A DNA stretch of 64,000 bases from Monocercomonoides exilis (lineage: Eukaryota; Preaxostyla; Oxymonadida; Polymastigidae). The notes beneath the pieces were generated by a model. That model worked only from the letters and a program-made list of their open reading frames with translations, made no database searches and was not told the DNA's origin. Of this stretch, positions 10,801 through 21,910 are shown in pieces (the stretch's first letter is position 1; every line of letters begins with the position of its first letter). The stretch lies in assembly GCA_001643675.2 (NCBI GenBank), contig LSRY02000040.1, positions 648,001 through 712,000 of the forward strand. The letters run 5' to 3'. Both the position numbers and the translations under genes were made by a program.

Positions 10801-13800
10801 TGATCAGCAATGCAAACAGCAATCATCCCTTTTGAATGGACTTTTGTCGCCAAAACGCGACCGTTTGAAGGAAAGCAAGTTTCCACTGCTGAATTCATCC
10901 CGCTCGCAAATGTCACTGCTTCCTGCAATATTCCGGTTCAACACATCTTATTCCTCGCCTCCACTATCACCACAATCGCCTGTTCTTTTGCCAAACAGTA
11001 CAAACAACTTCGGTACAAGTGGATTGTTGAAAGGGAAAAACTTCAGCAGAAATGAGACAGACATGCTGAGTCCCACTGGGTTTGTGTCTCCCCCACTCCA
11101 TTCTCCGCCAATTCATTCTGTTTCAGAGGCTCAACTAAGTGCTTTGTTCCCCTCACTTCATCCTTGTTCACCCGAATCATCTCCTCAAAGAGAGCAACAT
11201 TTGTCATCTCGCTCAGAACACCGCCCTCCACTGCTTCATCCCACATCCCAATTTCCATCGATGAAAGAGCTGCCTCAGAACTCATTTGATTCATCTGTAA
11301 GCATCCTCTTTGATAGCATCGATGTGGCTCTTCCCAGATTGCCTTCTTCTGCTGCTCTGACAGACTGCCACTCCAAGGAAACAGAGCAGAAATGTGAAAG
11401 CGAAGCAGAAGGGAAGAATTCGAGTGTGTTTGCTGTGGGAGCAAACGGGATAGTTCGATTAAAGCCAGAGAAATGCAATGCATTAATACCCATGCAAATA
11501 GCCAGCCCTCCTATCCACTCTCCTCCTGTGTTCTCTTCTTCTGCCTCTGCGTTTTCGAGATATGTTCCAGCAGACTTCCAAAATAAGGGATTTGCACTTT
11601 TGGGGATGCAGAAGATATCGTCACGAGAGGAAATGCAGCAGAACGAGAACAATTCCATTCAGGAATCTGTGCCATCTTCTTCGCCTGCTTTGTCATCTCC
11701 TCATTTTGGAAGTATTGGAAGTCTGTCTGCAGAAGCTTTTGCTGGAATCAGTGCTTGTGCCAAAAACAATAATAACGTGAATGCCAATTCCAAGATTGTG
11801 AATCAATCTCCTCTTCGTTTCGATTCCAAGCCAGATGAGTCAGATGCATCTGCCTCCACAAACACCTCTGGAAAAACTTCAACAGAAAGAGAAGGAACAC
11901 TCTTGGACATCAAGTTTGCTCCACTGAATGAAAATCACTATTTGGAGAAAGAAGAAAACTTGACTGTTGGAAATGTTGATTCAGGAACAGAATCACATTC
12001 AACTTTGAAGATCACAGATATTCTTTCTCACACTCCTGTCTCGCTTCTCATTCCTGAAGCATCATCTAATTCGATTCATAGAACAACTTCTTCATCTGCC
12101 TCATCTTTATCATCATCTGATCCATTTTCCAATTTTCCGCCAAACAATAATGCTGAAAAGATGATACTGTCATCTGCTTCTTCTTCTTCTTCTTCAACTC
12201 CTTCTCGCTCTTCTTCATCCTCATTCACTCCTGTTAGCAACTATCTGACTTCTGCAACAACAAACTCCTGCACATCGCAGTCACCAACATTCATGTATTT
12301 AACTCATCCTTCTCCTTCACCCACTCCACGCACTCCGAAATCGTCATTGATGCACAGCTTGTGGAGCAAGTTCAAACGTTCTTTTGGAATCACAGAGGCA
12401 CAGGAGACAGAAGTGGAAGCGATGACTGAAGGGTTGCTGATGTCTCAGCACTCAAGCATGGTGCAATCATCATCTGCTATCACACCAGGAAGAGCATCTG
12501 TACAAAGCATGACAAAGATACACACAATATCGCATCTTTCAGCAAGTGAAGAGGAAGAGGAAGAGGAAGAAGGAGAAGGTGAGGAAGGGCAACACAAACA
12601 GGAAGCATGGAGTGTTCACAAACAAGATATGCAAAACTGGGAAGTTTGTGGAGATGGTCGAATAAGCAGCAGTGCAATTGGGGAAGGCGATGGAGATGAT
12701 GATGATGATGAATCAGAGATGGAGAGGATGCTGTTCAGCCCATTTGACGGTGCAGATGCTGGAATCTCAATGAAGTCATCGAAGCAGCTGCAGATACAGG
12801 AAGATCGTTCTGTGTGCGCGAATGGGGAGTTGGCTTCTCCAATTCAGCAAGAGCTGACTTTAAAATCAGAAGCATATGATTTGGAAGCAGACTTGAATGA
12901 TGCTGACAACGAGCCCGAACACATTCTCTCTCCCACACTTTCAGAGAAGCTGTCACATGCAAATGCGATTGATTGTCAGCCTCATGGAAAAGAAGTTGTC
13001 CAACTTGGAACACTTTCATCACTTCCAGACATGCAAAGAACTTCTCATTTATTAAGTTATCATCATAATTCTCCCTGCAGCGAAAGGCAAATGAGGATGA
13101 TCCAATCTGTTTCAGTGGCATTAGCAACTCCTGTGCAGGCAGGAATTAGCTTATTCAACACTCCTCATTTTCCTGAAGCGCCATTGTCAGGAGGGTGCCC
13201 TCTTCACTTGCTTTCTCCTCGTCTTCTTCGGATCTGTGCTCCTCAGCCTACAACTCCCATTGTTCATCCTTATGCGCCCTGCTTTTCTCCTTTTGATTCG
13301 CCAAATTCTTCTTCCTCTTCCTCTTCATTTTCTCCTGCTGCAACTTCGTCTTCCAACAATCGGCGCTCTCCAATTTTAGGAGCGCTTTCATCTCCGAAAG
13401 TTAATACAGCGATATCGTCTGTAACAACATCAACTCCAACCACTGCTTCTACTTCTTCGTCGGCTTCATGTGCCTCAGGAATACCAACTTCCTCGTGCTT
13501 ATCATCACCTTGCATTTATTCTGAAGCATCTCCTCAGTTCAGCAGCATTCTAAATCGATTGCCTCGCAGTGAAAATGCAACAGGACATGGTATATCCCGT
13601 CTTTTATCACAATCTTCAGAGGAGGCAAGAATCGTTCGAGATATTCAGAGCTTCCCACAGCCCAGTGAAATCAGTTGCGAAGCTGAGAAAAGCCCTCACT
13701 CAATTTTCAGTCCAAGCATTTCCAGCTCTTCTGCAATGTTTTCGCCTCATTTCTCAGCATACTATGACGATCTTAGCATTACACACGATGCAACAGAAGA

Positions 13801-15064
13801 GATTTCGCTGCCAGATGGAATTGAAAGCACGCTTCAGAGCGCGAGAAGAGTCGAAGATGGCGAAAGCAGGTGGAGAATGAAGAGCAAGGGACTTCTCCCT
13901 TCGAATGAAGACGAGGAAATAATCAATCTTATGCAGCAGATTGCGATTTTACAGAAGAAGAAAATGAATAAAACAAAAGCGAAACAGAATGAAGATTGGA
14001 TGAATGTGTCAGAGAAGCATGGAGAAAAGGATATAATCAGCGGATTATATAACTCGACGATTCCGGAGGTTGTGGAGGAAGAAAGGGTGGTAAGCGAGGA
14101 GGATAAACAGATGAACAGCAAAGAAGCAAATGAAAGAAACATTATTCAATAAACGAATGGAATTGAACAACAATCCGAAGAAGAATACGATGATGTTGAA
14201 TTGAGGCAGTGGAATGGTGGTGAAAAAGAACATATTTTCAAAAATAATGAACAAATAAGTTAGAAAAAAGGATTTAGATCTGATGAGCAGGATGAAAGAC
14301 GAGGAAGCAGAGGAGCGCTGAGTTCAACTGCCAAAGAAGAAGAAGATGCTGATGAACGACTGAGCAGAATTCGGTGTAAGCTTCGATGTGAAGGATGGAT
14401 TGACAGCTCAGCACAGCAGATTGAGCTTGGTGGGTGGGAAAACGGGCAGATGTTCCGCTTGCCAAGTGAGAGCATTTTACACACAGTTATGCAACTAACG
14501 ATGGCGTGTTCAGCAACATTGCAAAATCAGATTGTCAGAGAGAAGAAAGGATCGGAGGAAATGAAAAAGAAAGAACAGCTCGCAACAGCAGATGAAGAAG
14601 AGATTAGCTGTCATTCGAAGGAACAGGAAATGAGGCTTGGATCAAAAGTTGCAAAATCAGAGCGTGTTATATTGGCTCATGAAGATCAAAAGCCAGGACC
14701 AGGTTCGCAGTTACTCTGGAGCAATGACGGGACAGGAAAGGCCTGTTTGCAGATGCATCCAAGCACAATTACAAAAGACAATTCTGCTCAAACATCTTCT
14801 TCTGCTTCCTCTTCTTCTTAGGCTTTGTTGGCATCTTTGTTGATTCATTCAACACAACCAATATCTATAAGCCAATCTCAGAAAACGAGAAATTTCAGCA
14901 AAGATTCGAAGTGGAATGGTTATTCATGGAGCGATCAGTCCACTCTTCGTTCAGCTTCTCAGCAGCACGCAGCCCAGACAAGTTCATCTGATGCACCAAA
15001 AACAAGAGTTGTATTCAAATTGCGAATGTTGCGCATAGCTGTGTTGATGTTGACGAGCTATTGA
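6275..15064 (+). CDS. Giant serine-rich low-complexity protein
   Basis: 2929 codons. ATG at 6275 is preceded in frame by TGA TAG GAA, which fixes the start. The frame passes TAA (14150), TAG (14261) and TAG (14819) and stops at TGA 15062-15064. The N-terminal 550 residues hold many polyserine runs encoded by TCT/TCC/TCA, the longest near 7375-7530, plus polyproline and poly-Asn. The rest mixes Ser/Pro-rich stretches, poly-Gln, acidic patches (near 12550 and 12690) and many short SP/TP sites. Only short ordered stretches are visible, for example SLMHSLWSKFKRSFGI. No domain recognised; a disordered scaffold or phosphoprotein is a guess. Reading continues in a shifted frame beyond the TGA, so the C-terminus is uncertain. 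Confidence 0.8.
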
Positions 15065-15350
15065 AACTCGAACAAGTTCGGAAAATACAAAAAGGAAAAA
15101 GAAAAGAAGGAGGTTTTTCAGAGGGAAAGATCATTGATTCAGAAATTGGAAGCGAAGATCGCTAAAGTGTCATGAAAGAAGCATTAACTGAAAGTCCTTT
15201 TAATGCAGTGAGAAGCAACTTGTAATACACCAACGAATTCTTCTGTTTCGGATGCTGTTATGCCTTCACTTTTATCTTCATCCTTGACATCGGAATCACC
15301 TCTTCCAAATCTGAAATCTCTCGAGAGTTAAAGCTTTGTCATAATCAGCT
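15065..15350 (+). pseudogene. Frame-shifted coding continuation of the serine-rich gene
   Basis: After the TGA at 15064 another frame still looks coding: it enters near 15000 (ahead of the TGA) with IQIANVAHSCVDVDELL and continues with charged residues. It would be joined to the main frame by one extra A in the A5 run near 15000. A further shift near 15220 restores a Ser-rich frame (VSDAVMPSLLSSSLTSES). These are either indel errors, real decay, or missed introns. Confidence 0.4.
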
Positions 15351-16409
15351 TTGTATGTTTGATTTTCTCTCAAAGGTGTGTGTTTATTCTATGAATAATT
15401 AACTGATTTCTTTTCATTTCCTCTTTTATTGTCTCTTGTTCTTTCATTGAGTCAAAATTCACCCAATTTTTATCATATCAACATTCCATATGCAAATCCT
15501 CAAAATTTTAGTATTTGTGATTTGTTGTGAATTAGTGATTTCATCGATATTTAATTCTTTCGTTCAGAAAATCAGATTTTCTAATAATTGTTCGAGACCA
15601 TAACTGTTTGATATAATTTTTTGGAATTGAGCTTCCATGAATAAGAATTATTTATTTATCTTTTCGTGTTCTTATTTTTCAAAACTTTAAAATTTTGAAA
15701 ATGGATCAGAAAATCTTTTGATAGAACTCAGTGAGACAGGTTTGCTGCGAGATTATGAGTATTGATCACGATTAATGTGTGGTTTAAGTGAGAACTTCTC
15801 CCTCCCAAATAACGTGGAAAAAAGGGCGAGATGAAAATGCAAAACAATAACATTGAAATTTAGAAATAAAATAATGCATTGTCCGCTTCACTTCACCACC
15901 AACTTCGCCTTTTTGCCTTGGTCACGAAGATCAGAGGGCAGGGGACATAGCCCCTCGGAGCTTTCTCCTGCAGTCCGTGCAGGGATCAGGTGAGGCGAGA
16001 AATCTTGGAGCAGAAAGAAAAACCACTCTCACTTATGCAAGGCGTGGAAAAGAAAACTGCATGTGATGTGCTCTGCCTCCCGTTCTTCTGCTGCATCGGC
16101 AGAGCAAACCCTATCATCGCGCACTGTGAAGACCAATCTAATTCTTCTGTGTGAAGAACAATCGTTGTCGTGTTGGAAAGATAGCTTCTGATTACACTTG
16201 TTTACTCATTCTATTTGTATCTTTCCAGGCTCTAGGCGTACGCTGATCACTTCGGGCGTTTGCTCTTTCTTTCTCTCTTTCTATATCTCGCCCTTTTTTC
16301 TCATCATCTTCTCACTCGCATGAGGCTTTCCTTCGCACCAAGCTGCCTATCGCCTCTCCATCCGCATTATTATTATCTCGGAGCAAAAACTGTCTCACTG
16401 CGTTCGATC
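15351..16409. other. Intergenic region with a GC-richer block
   Basis: 15351-15880 is AT-rich with no coding frame I can support. About 15885-16230 is clearly GC-richer and can form short hairpins (AGGGG/CCCCT near 15955 and CCTGCA/TGCAGG near 15970). I could not match it to a known RNA. No Sm site or RNase P core was recognised. Confidence 0.5.
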
Positions 16410-16467
16410 AATTCGCAATAGAGCGAATAAACGAACGCAAGGAGCAGGTTTGCTCCTCAATAATGAG
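16410..16467 (+). repeat. Long-distance inverted repeat, copy A
   Basis: About 58 bp, AATTCGCAATAGAGCGAAT followed by ACGAACG and the hairpin GGAGCAGGTTTGCTCC. It matches the reverse complement of 55987-56044 with about five differences. The two copies enclose 39.6 kb. Confidence 0.75.
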
Positions 16468-16816
16468 TCTTGAAAGCCCTTTTTTATATATTTATTTTGA
16501 TTAAATAATATTATTATTTATAAATTTATTTTTTTGTTATGATCTTAAACCCTCTTGCCTTGCACGTCATCGTGCGGCGGATGCATAAAGAGCCTGCGGA
16601 TGAATGTGCGGTTCCTGTCTCTACTCCCTCCCTTTCTTGGGGTGTTTCCGAGGCGTGCTCGACCGGGAATTCTTTTCTCTTGAGTTCTTTATCATCTAAC
16701 CTGGATATCTCACACACTGCTTCCTCCAGTCTATGCCCTTCTTTCTCTGTGAAGCAGTGTGTTTGCTTCCAGTCAGCTCGCTTGCTCTGAAGGGAATTAT
16801 GAGGGGTGTTCTCCAA
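16457..16816 (-). pseudogene. Unidentified charged ORF
   Basis: Minus frame with Lys/Glu-rich composition (RLEEAVCEISRLDDKELKRK) that continues through several UAR codons to TGA 16459-16457 inside the inverted repeat. The opposite strand is also open. No homology recognised; probably a fragment. Confidence 0.25.
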
Positions 16817-17114
16817 AGCTGGGGTGATCGGGATGAGTTATGTTGTGATTGGGTTCTTTCTCTTTTCTTTGTCTCATTTCAACTCGGTAAGTATATTCTC
16901 TTTTTCTTCATTCATTTGCTCATATCTTCTTCTCCTCCAACTTCTGAAGTATTTTTGGTGCAATCTTTCATTTCTAATTTTCCTTTCTCGATTCTCATAT
17001 CCTTCCTTCCTCTATCCATTTCCGACTTTTCTGCTTCTCCGCAAAAGGGTCCTGGGCTGCCAAAAGTCTCCAGGATTTATTTCGTATCTTGAACCGGCAA
17101 ACTGTAAAGTGTTC

Positions 17115-17690
17115 CTGTGCCACCCTTCAACCCTGTCCACATGTCGCGTCTGCATTGATTGCTTTCTTATCTGCACCTTCTCGTCTAACAAAGAGTGCAA
17201 TCACTGCAAGTCTTATCGAGTATGCGGTAAACGTGATGAGCATTCCGTTCTCTCTCAGCAAAGCCACAAACTCTTCTTCTATTCTTTGCAAAATTGTGAA
17301 TTGTTTTTCTCTAATATCATCCAACGCGATTTCATCTCTTAAATTCGTCCTTGACTAACTAATTCATTATTGGAGCGTTTCTTCTGCATCGATGAGTGCG
17401 TTTGAATGTTTGTTAATATCGATATTTATAGTCTTTTTAACTGTTATCTTTATCTGCACTTCTATTAATACTATATTCTCTTTCAATATAGAACACTCCC
17501 TTCTCAATCTCTCCAGCTCAGCTGGCTCAAAAGTTTCAAACTTATTGTGAGGATGAGAGCTCTTCTCTGGAGTATTTGTGTGTCTAAAGAATTTTTTGTG
17601 GCATCTTCCTATTTTGTAATAATTGCAAAATCCCACATTGGTTCACATCATTTGCAGTTTCTCGGCTTCTCTCCCACATAAGTTTTTTTA
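17115..17690 (-). pseudogene. Fragmented minus-strand gene
   Basis: Two frame-shifted pieces look coding. 17690-17367 holds GFCNYYKIGRCHKKFFRH, a Cys/His cluster reminiscent of a zinc finger, followed by a coiled-coil-like stretch. 17340-17127 holds REKQFTILQRIEEEFVALL. In-frame TGAs separate them. It ends at the repeat that begins at 17695. Confidence 0.35.
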
Positions 17691-17694
17691 AAAA

Positions 17695-17727
17695 ATATGG
17701 GTGATTTTTTTTGATATCATAAAAAAA
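17695..17727 (+). repeat. Inverted repeat (ATATGGGTGATTTT type), left copy
   Basis: ATATGGGTGATTTTTTTTGA followed by TATCATAAAAAA. Its near-perfect reverse complement lies at 48218-48250. Both copies abut gene-like sequence on the outside and AT-rich sequence on the inside, as transposon ends do. Confidence 0.7.
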
Positions 17728-17990
17728 GATCAAAAATCGAAAAATTAAAATCTATTGTGGTTTCATTGATCATAAAATAAAAATTGATTTTTCATAAGCA
17801 TTTATCATTTATTACTGTGATATATATGTGTTTTATAATTTATTCAAAAATACATATCTATTTTTATGTTTAAAAAAAAAAAGAATTTATTTATTAAGTT
17901 TCAAAAAAGAAAAGAAAAGAAAAATAAATCTTAAAAAGGAAAATATAAAGTTCAAAAACTTGTTTTACAATAGAAATACTTAAGAACATT
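17728..17990. other. AT-rich stretch, no gene seen
   Basis: Over 80 percent A+T with A and T homopolymers and several GATCA motifs. No coding frame supported. Confidence 0.6.
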
Positions 17991-17991
17991 A

Positions 17992-18260
17992 TTAATGAAA
18001 ATTTGAGAAGATTGCAAAATGGATAAAAAACTCTTGATTTCTAATAAAAAATGTTTGTTTTCTCCAGTTCTTTAGCGAAAACAGTTCCGTCAAATCTCCG
18101 TTCCAGCTGTGAAGCTCATAAGCATCAGCGAACGGAGAATGGAATGAACAGGAGATAAAAATTATGAATAAGGCAGATTCAATCTTATCTTTTCTCTCTA
18201 TGTTCTTCATTTGAACTGCCCTCCCTGCTTCCTTCTTTATTTGCCACACTTCCTCCTTCT
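17992..18260 (-). pseudogene. Coding remnant, minus strand
   Basis: Minus frame with KEEVWQIKKEAGRAVQ and a hydrophobic stretch FIIFISCSFHSPF. The 5' continuation toward 18400 is Lys/Glu-rich in a different frame. Probably a decayed exon of the gene system covering 18-23.7 kb. Confidence 0.3.
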
Positions 18261-18480
18261 ATTTCCAATCTACTTCTTCCAAATCCTTCGTTCGGAAATT
18301 ATTGTTGATGATGAAAGCATCTTTCTCGAGCTCTTTCTTTTCCTCTGCCATCTCCTCCGTCAAACTTTCTCTCCTTTGGAATCACCTTCTGCTTCATGAG
18401 AAGCATTTTCTCAGCCCAGCATAACCAGCAAATAATCTCTTGTAAAATGTTTATTATTCACACAAAGTTCACAGGTTGCT

Positions 18481-18830
18481 TCATGAGCGAGGAAGTGAGG
18501 TAACAAGGCCAGTATCTAAAGAGATGTGCATTTTGTGTGTGAATCCCTTGTCGCTTCTGTGAAAGAGCCCTTGTTCACTTTCATGGGAAACATCACTCAG
18601 AAAGACAACTCGGTTGTTGGACATGACAGAACAGAAGCATTCGGTGATTGGAATGTCGATTAATAAATCTTTATCAACGGGCATACAGCTGACAATGAAT
18701 ATGTGAATGATCATCTTGGTATCAAAGCAATGAATTGCTGGCTATCAAAGATGTCCTGCAAGAGGACACAAAACGCGATGTGTCTTCTGGAGAAGGTGCA
18801 GATCATAAGGCAGAAATCATTTCATCAGCT
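18481..18830 (-). pseudogene. Coding remnant, minus strand
   Basis: Frame ending at TGA 18483-18481 contains NNRVVFLSDVSHESEQGLFH. The sequence just upstream is coding-like in another frame (HIAFCVLLQDIFDSQQFIAL). The shift lies close to 18715, or an intron ends at TGATAG near 18740. Family not recognised. The plus strand is also open over 18703-19340 in the UAR=Gln code. Confidence 0.3.
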
Positions 18831-20438
18831 GACTTGTCGGTGGATTGGTGCAAGTGACGACAAGGTCGAAGAAAGATGGGGAGATGGCACACAAAATAGA
18901 AGAAAACATCTCATATGTGCATTTGATGAAATCAACATTGCTTGTCTGGCAATTTATTCTCTTGTTTCACAGAAATTTTCCATAAAAAATATGCCTTTTC
19001 AAATAAATAAGTTTCCCTCATCGTTTCATCTTCTACGACATATTGAAGGCATTTGGCATTGTGTAACCTGCCGAACGCTATTTTTGAGCTCATTCATTTC
19101 ATAAAAGAATTGCTCTAATACTCTTTCTTTTTAATCTGCGCCTCTTTCAGCTTCCAAATAAAAAAAGGCAAAATCGTCCTCCTTTTTTGATTTCACTCTG
19201 ACTGATCAGTTTCTTTCGACAAGAAATCACATCTGTTGTTATTAAAACTTAGCCACATATCGCAATAGAATGAATATGCCTTTTGTGCTTCCGAAAAGAT
19301 AATAAAAGATGATGCTTGGTCCTGGATTTAACGGGAGTTGAAGAAATGAGAAAATAATTTGCTAACTCGGAAGCTCTGCTGAATTGTATAAAACAGACAT
19401 TTCACTAAGTCGATGCTCTGATCCAATGCCAAATAAGAAGAAACATAAAAGAAGAAGTTGAAAAATAGTTGAAGAAGGTGTTGATGACAATGATGACGAG
19501 GATAAAGAGGGATATTCTGCTTTTAATAAAGTTTATTACTGAAATGAAGTGGATGTGACTGAATATATTGATGATTAAGAGGAGACGGTGGTGATAAAAG
19601 GCTCGTTGAAAGTGAAAAGTTGAATGAGAAGAGTCTCAGACAGAGATGAAATATCATGCAGATAAATTGATCTTTTCTTTTTCTTTCCTTTTTATCGATT
19701 TTCTCATGCACTTTCTTCTTTTTCTTGTCTTTCAGCTTGCCTCTTCCAGCTCCTGGATCTTCTTCTGTTCTCCTTAGACCATGTTCTTCGCAGTCAGTAT
19801 TCGTTTTATCTGCTCGTCAATCTCTTCTCAGTCTTTCGTGACTTCTGCTCACTCCAGCTCTGTCAGCTTCTTGATCATCTCTTTGTTCTTGTAATGTTCC
19901 TCGATCATCTTGTATTTCACTTCTAGCAGAACAGCTCCTTCCTCTCTTTCCTTCCACAAGCCTCCCAAACACTCTGTTCTCTCTTTCTATTTGCACAAAT
20001 AAAACAACTTTCTCGTTTTTGTTGATTTGTATCATTCTTTTTCCATTTTTTCTTTTCTGTTATCTCTTTCAGTCTCATCTGCATTTTTATTTATAGAAGC
20101 ACTTTCGTTTTCTTTGATTTCATCATTTTCAGGAATTTTTTGTGTTATAGATAGACTTCCAAAGATATATCCGCATTCTGTTTCTTTTTGGTGACATTTC
20201 TCTTCTTCCAATTGAACACTTCTTGTAAGATCTCTTTCTGTCCATCAAAATTATCTTTTCTTTCGCCAATTACTTTCACAGAACAGCTTTCAATCTTTTC
20301 TCAAGCTGAAACTCTTCTTTTTCTGTCTCTCTTTCATCATCTCTAATATAACTTCCTTTCCCCCTTCTTCTTCTCATTGTTCACCATCTCTTCCTCACAT
20401 TCTTCACGGCTTCTTTATTGATATCCGATCATCTTGTT
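18831..20438 (-). pseudogene. Weak, heavily broken coding remnants
   Basis: Scattered minus-strand Lys/Glu/Arg-rich pieces (for example 19711-19660 and 20035-19817) occur in different frames with many TGAs between. I see no continuous product or recognisable domain; low-complexity AT-rich DNA is an alternative. Confidence 0.2.
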
Positions 20439-21910
20439 TCACTTGTCCATGTCATCCTCCTCTTCAGCTGCCCCAACGCAAACTGAAGCTAAATCTTCAA
20501 CTTCTCCGAAAAATTCACGAAATTTCATTAATCCAACACCGTTTCGTACCTGAGTCACTTCTCTTAAATAAACAAATAATGATATTCGAATGCCCAACAC
20601 ACATCTCAATGAATTATACACAGAGATTATGTCCATTTCGCACAAAACGTCAGAAACAGGAGAGGATAACTTGGCAGCTGAAAGAGGAGTCAGCGCAGAT
20701 GATAGATGTGCCTGTGGAGCAAATGTCAGTGACATTTGTGAAGAAGTGTTCGAAGAACAGTGAGCTTTTCCAATGTCAGAAGACTTTTATCACTTGAACA
20801 ATCCATTGGAGATCCGAAAATATAATTTGAAGGCAATGTGATCTTTTGCTCTTTTCTTTTCTGGCGCATAAAAGAATTTGGTGTTTCAAACCTTGCATTT
20901 TGTATTTTTTTCTTCGATTGCTCTAACGATATAAGCTGAAGATAGTAAAAGAAGATCTCAATTTCCTTAAGATGCTCGGCACAGTTCTCTTTGTTCTGAA
21001 GTTGCAACTGCATTCCCAAAGGAGGCAGACGAGCTGCGCTGCCTTGCATGTTCGTTGCTCCTGTTGGAATAAGCCCTTGAATTCATTGAATATCCTGTGA
21101 TTGCATAAACACCTGTTGCACCATTCCCTGTTGAGAATACAATGGAAATGAAACTGAACAAGAACCAGAAGAAGAGCCAGTAGACGGATTCAACAAGGGA
21201 GGAAGAGAAACATTCACTTCGCTTTCTTCATTTTCATCAGTCATCTTTCTTCCTCCAGCACTGCTGCTTCGCGACTCTCTCATTGACCCCAAGTTCCCTT
21301 TGTTCTTTCTTGTTGTTCCTTTCGTAGCGGAATTCGTTGGAATGAGGTTGAACATCTCAAACGCCTCTCTTTCTCTCTCATATTGTTCTTCTCTTTCCTA
21401 CTCCTTCTGCAAAATCCTAATCTTCTGTTCCTCTTTTTTTTGTGCTGCTATCTCCAGTGCCTGCTTCGTGATTTCATTGAGTGGAATGCCACTGGCCAAT
21501 GTTCGTGACTGCAATGTTGACGCAGCAGCAGCTGAAGCGGATCAACAGACTGCCTTGCAAGCACCAACATAAACTGATTCTCTTTGTTTCTCGCTTTTTC
21601 CAGGATATGGCAGAACTGCTCAAGTCGAGAGGCTGTCTGAATACCCTGCGACTTCGTCATGCGCTCAATGATACTCACTCTCGGTGGCTTCTTGCGGATG
21701 CTTGGCTGATGCGGGGTAATTGCCAGTGAGGAGGAAGATGAAGATTGAGAAGGCATTGGAAAAGAAGAAGGAATTCCTTTGATTTTTCCAAGTTGAGAGT
21801 GCTGTGTGGAGAGTGAGGCGATGATGGAGTTATCATCAATGCTGCCTGAGTTAATGTTGGATGTAACAACATTAGATAAAGAGGATGAAGAAGAAGCATT
21901 CATAAAAGAT
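20439..21910 (-). pseudogene. Ser-rich part of a decayed gene
   Basis: Consecutive minus-strand pieces in shifting frames: 21903-21448 (Ser-rich, then ERMTKSQGIQTASRLEQFCH), 21355-21083 (KMTDENEESEVNVSLPPLLN) and 21049-20726 (QNKENCAEHLKEIEIFFYY). Each looks coding but frames change at least three times. It appears to be the C-terminal continuation of the ARM-like gene upstream. Confidence 0.4.

Noticed and set aside
15890-15930. U5 snRNA loop-like GCCTTTTTGCC
   Set aside because: One base of the invariant loop differs and no Sm site follows.
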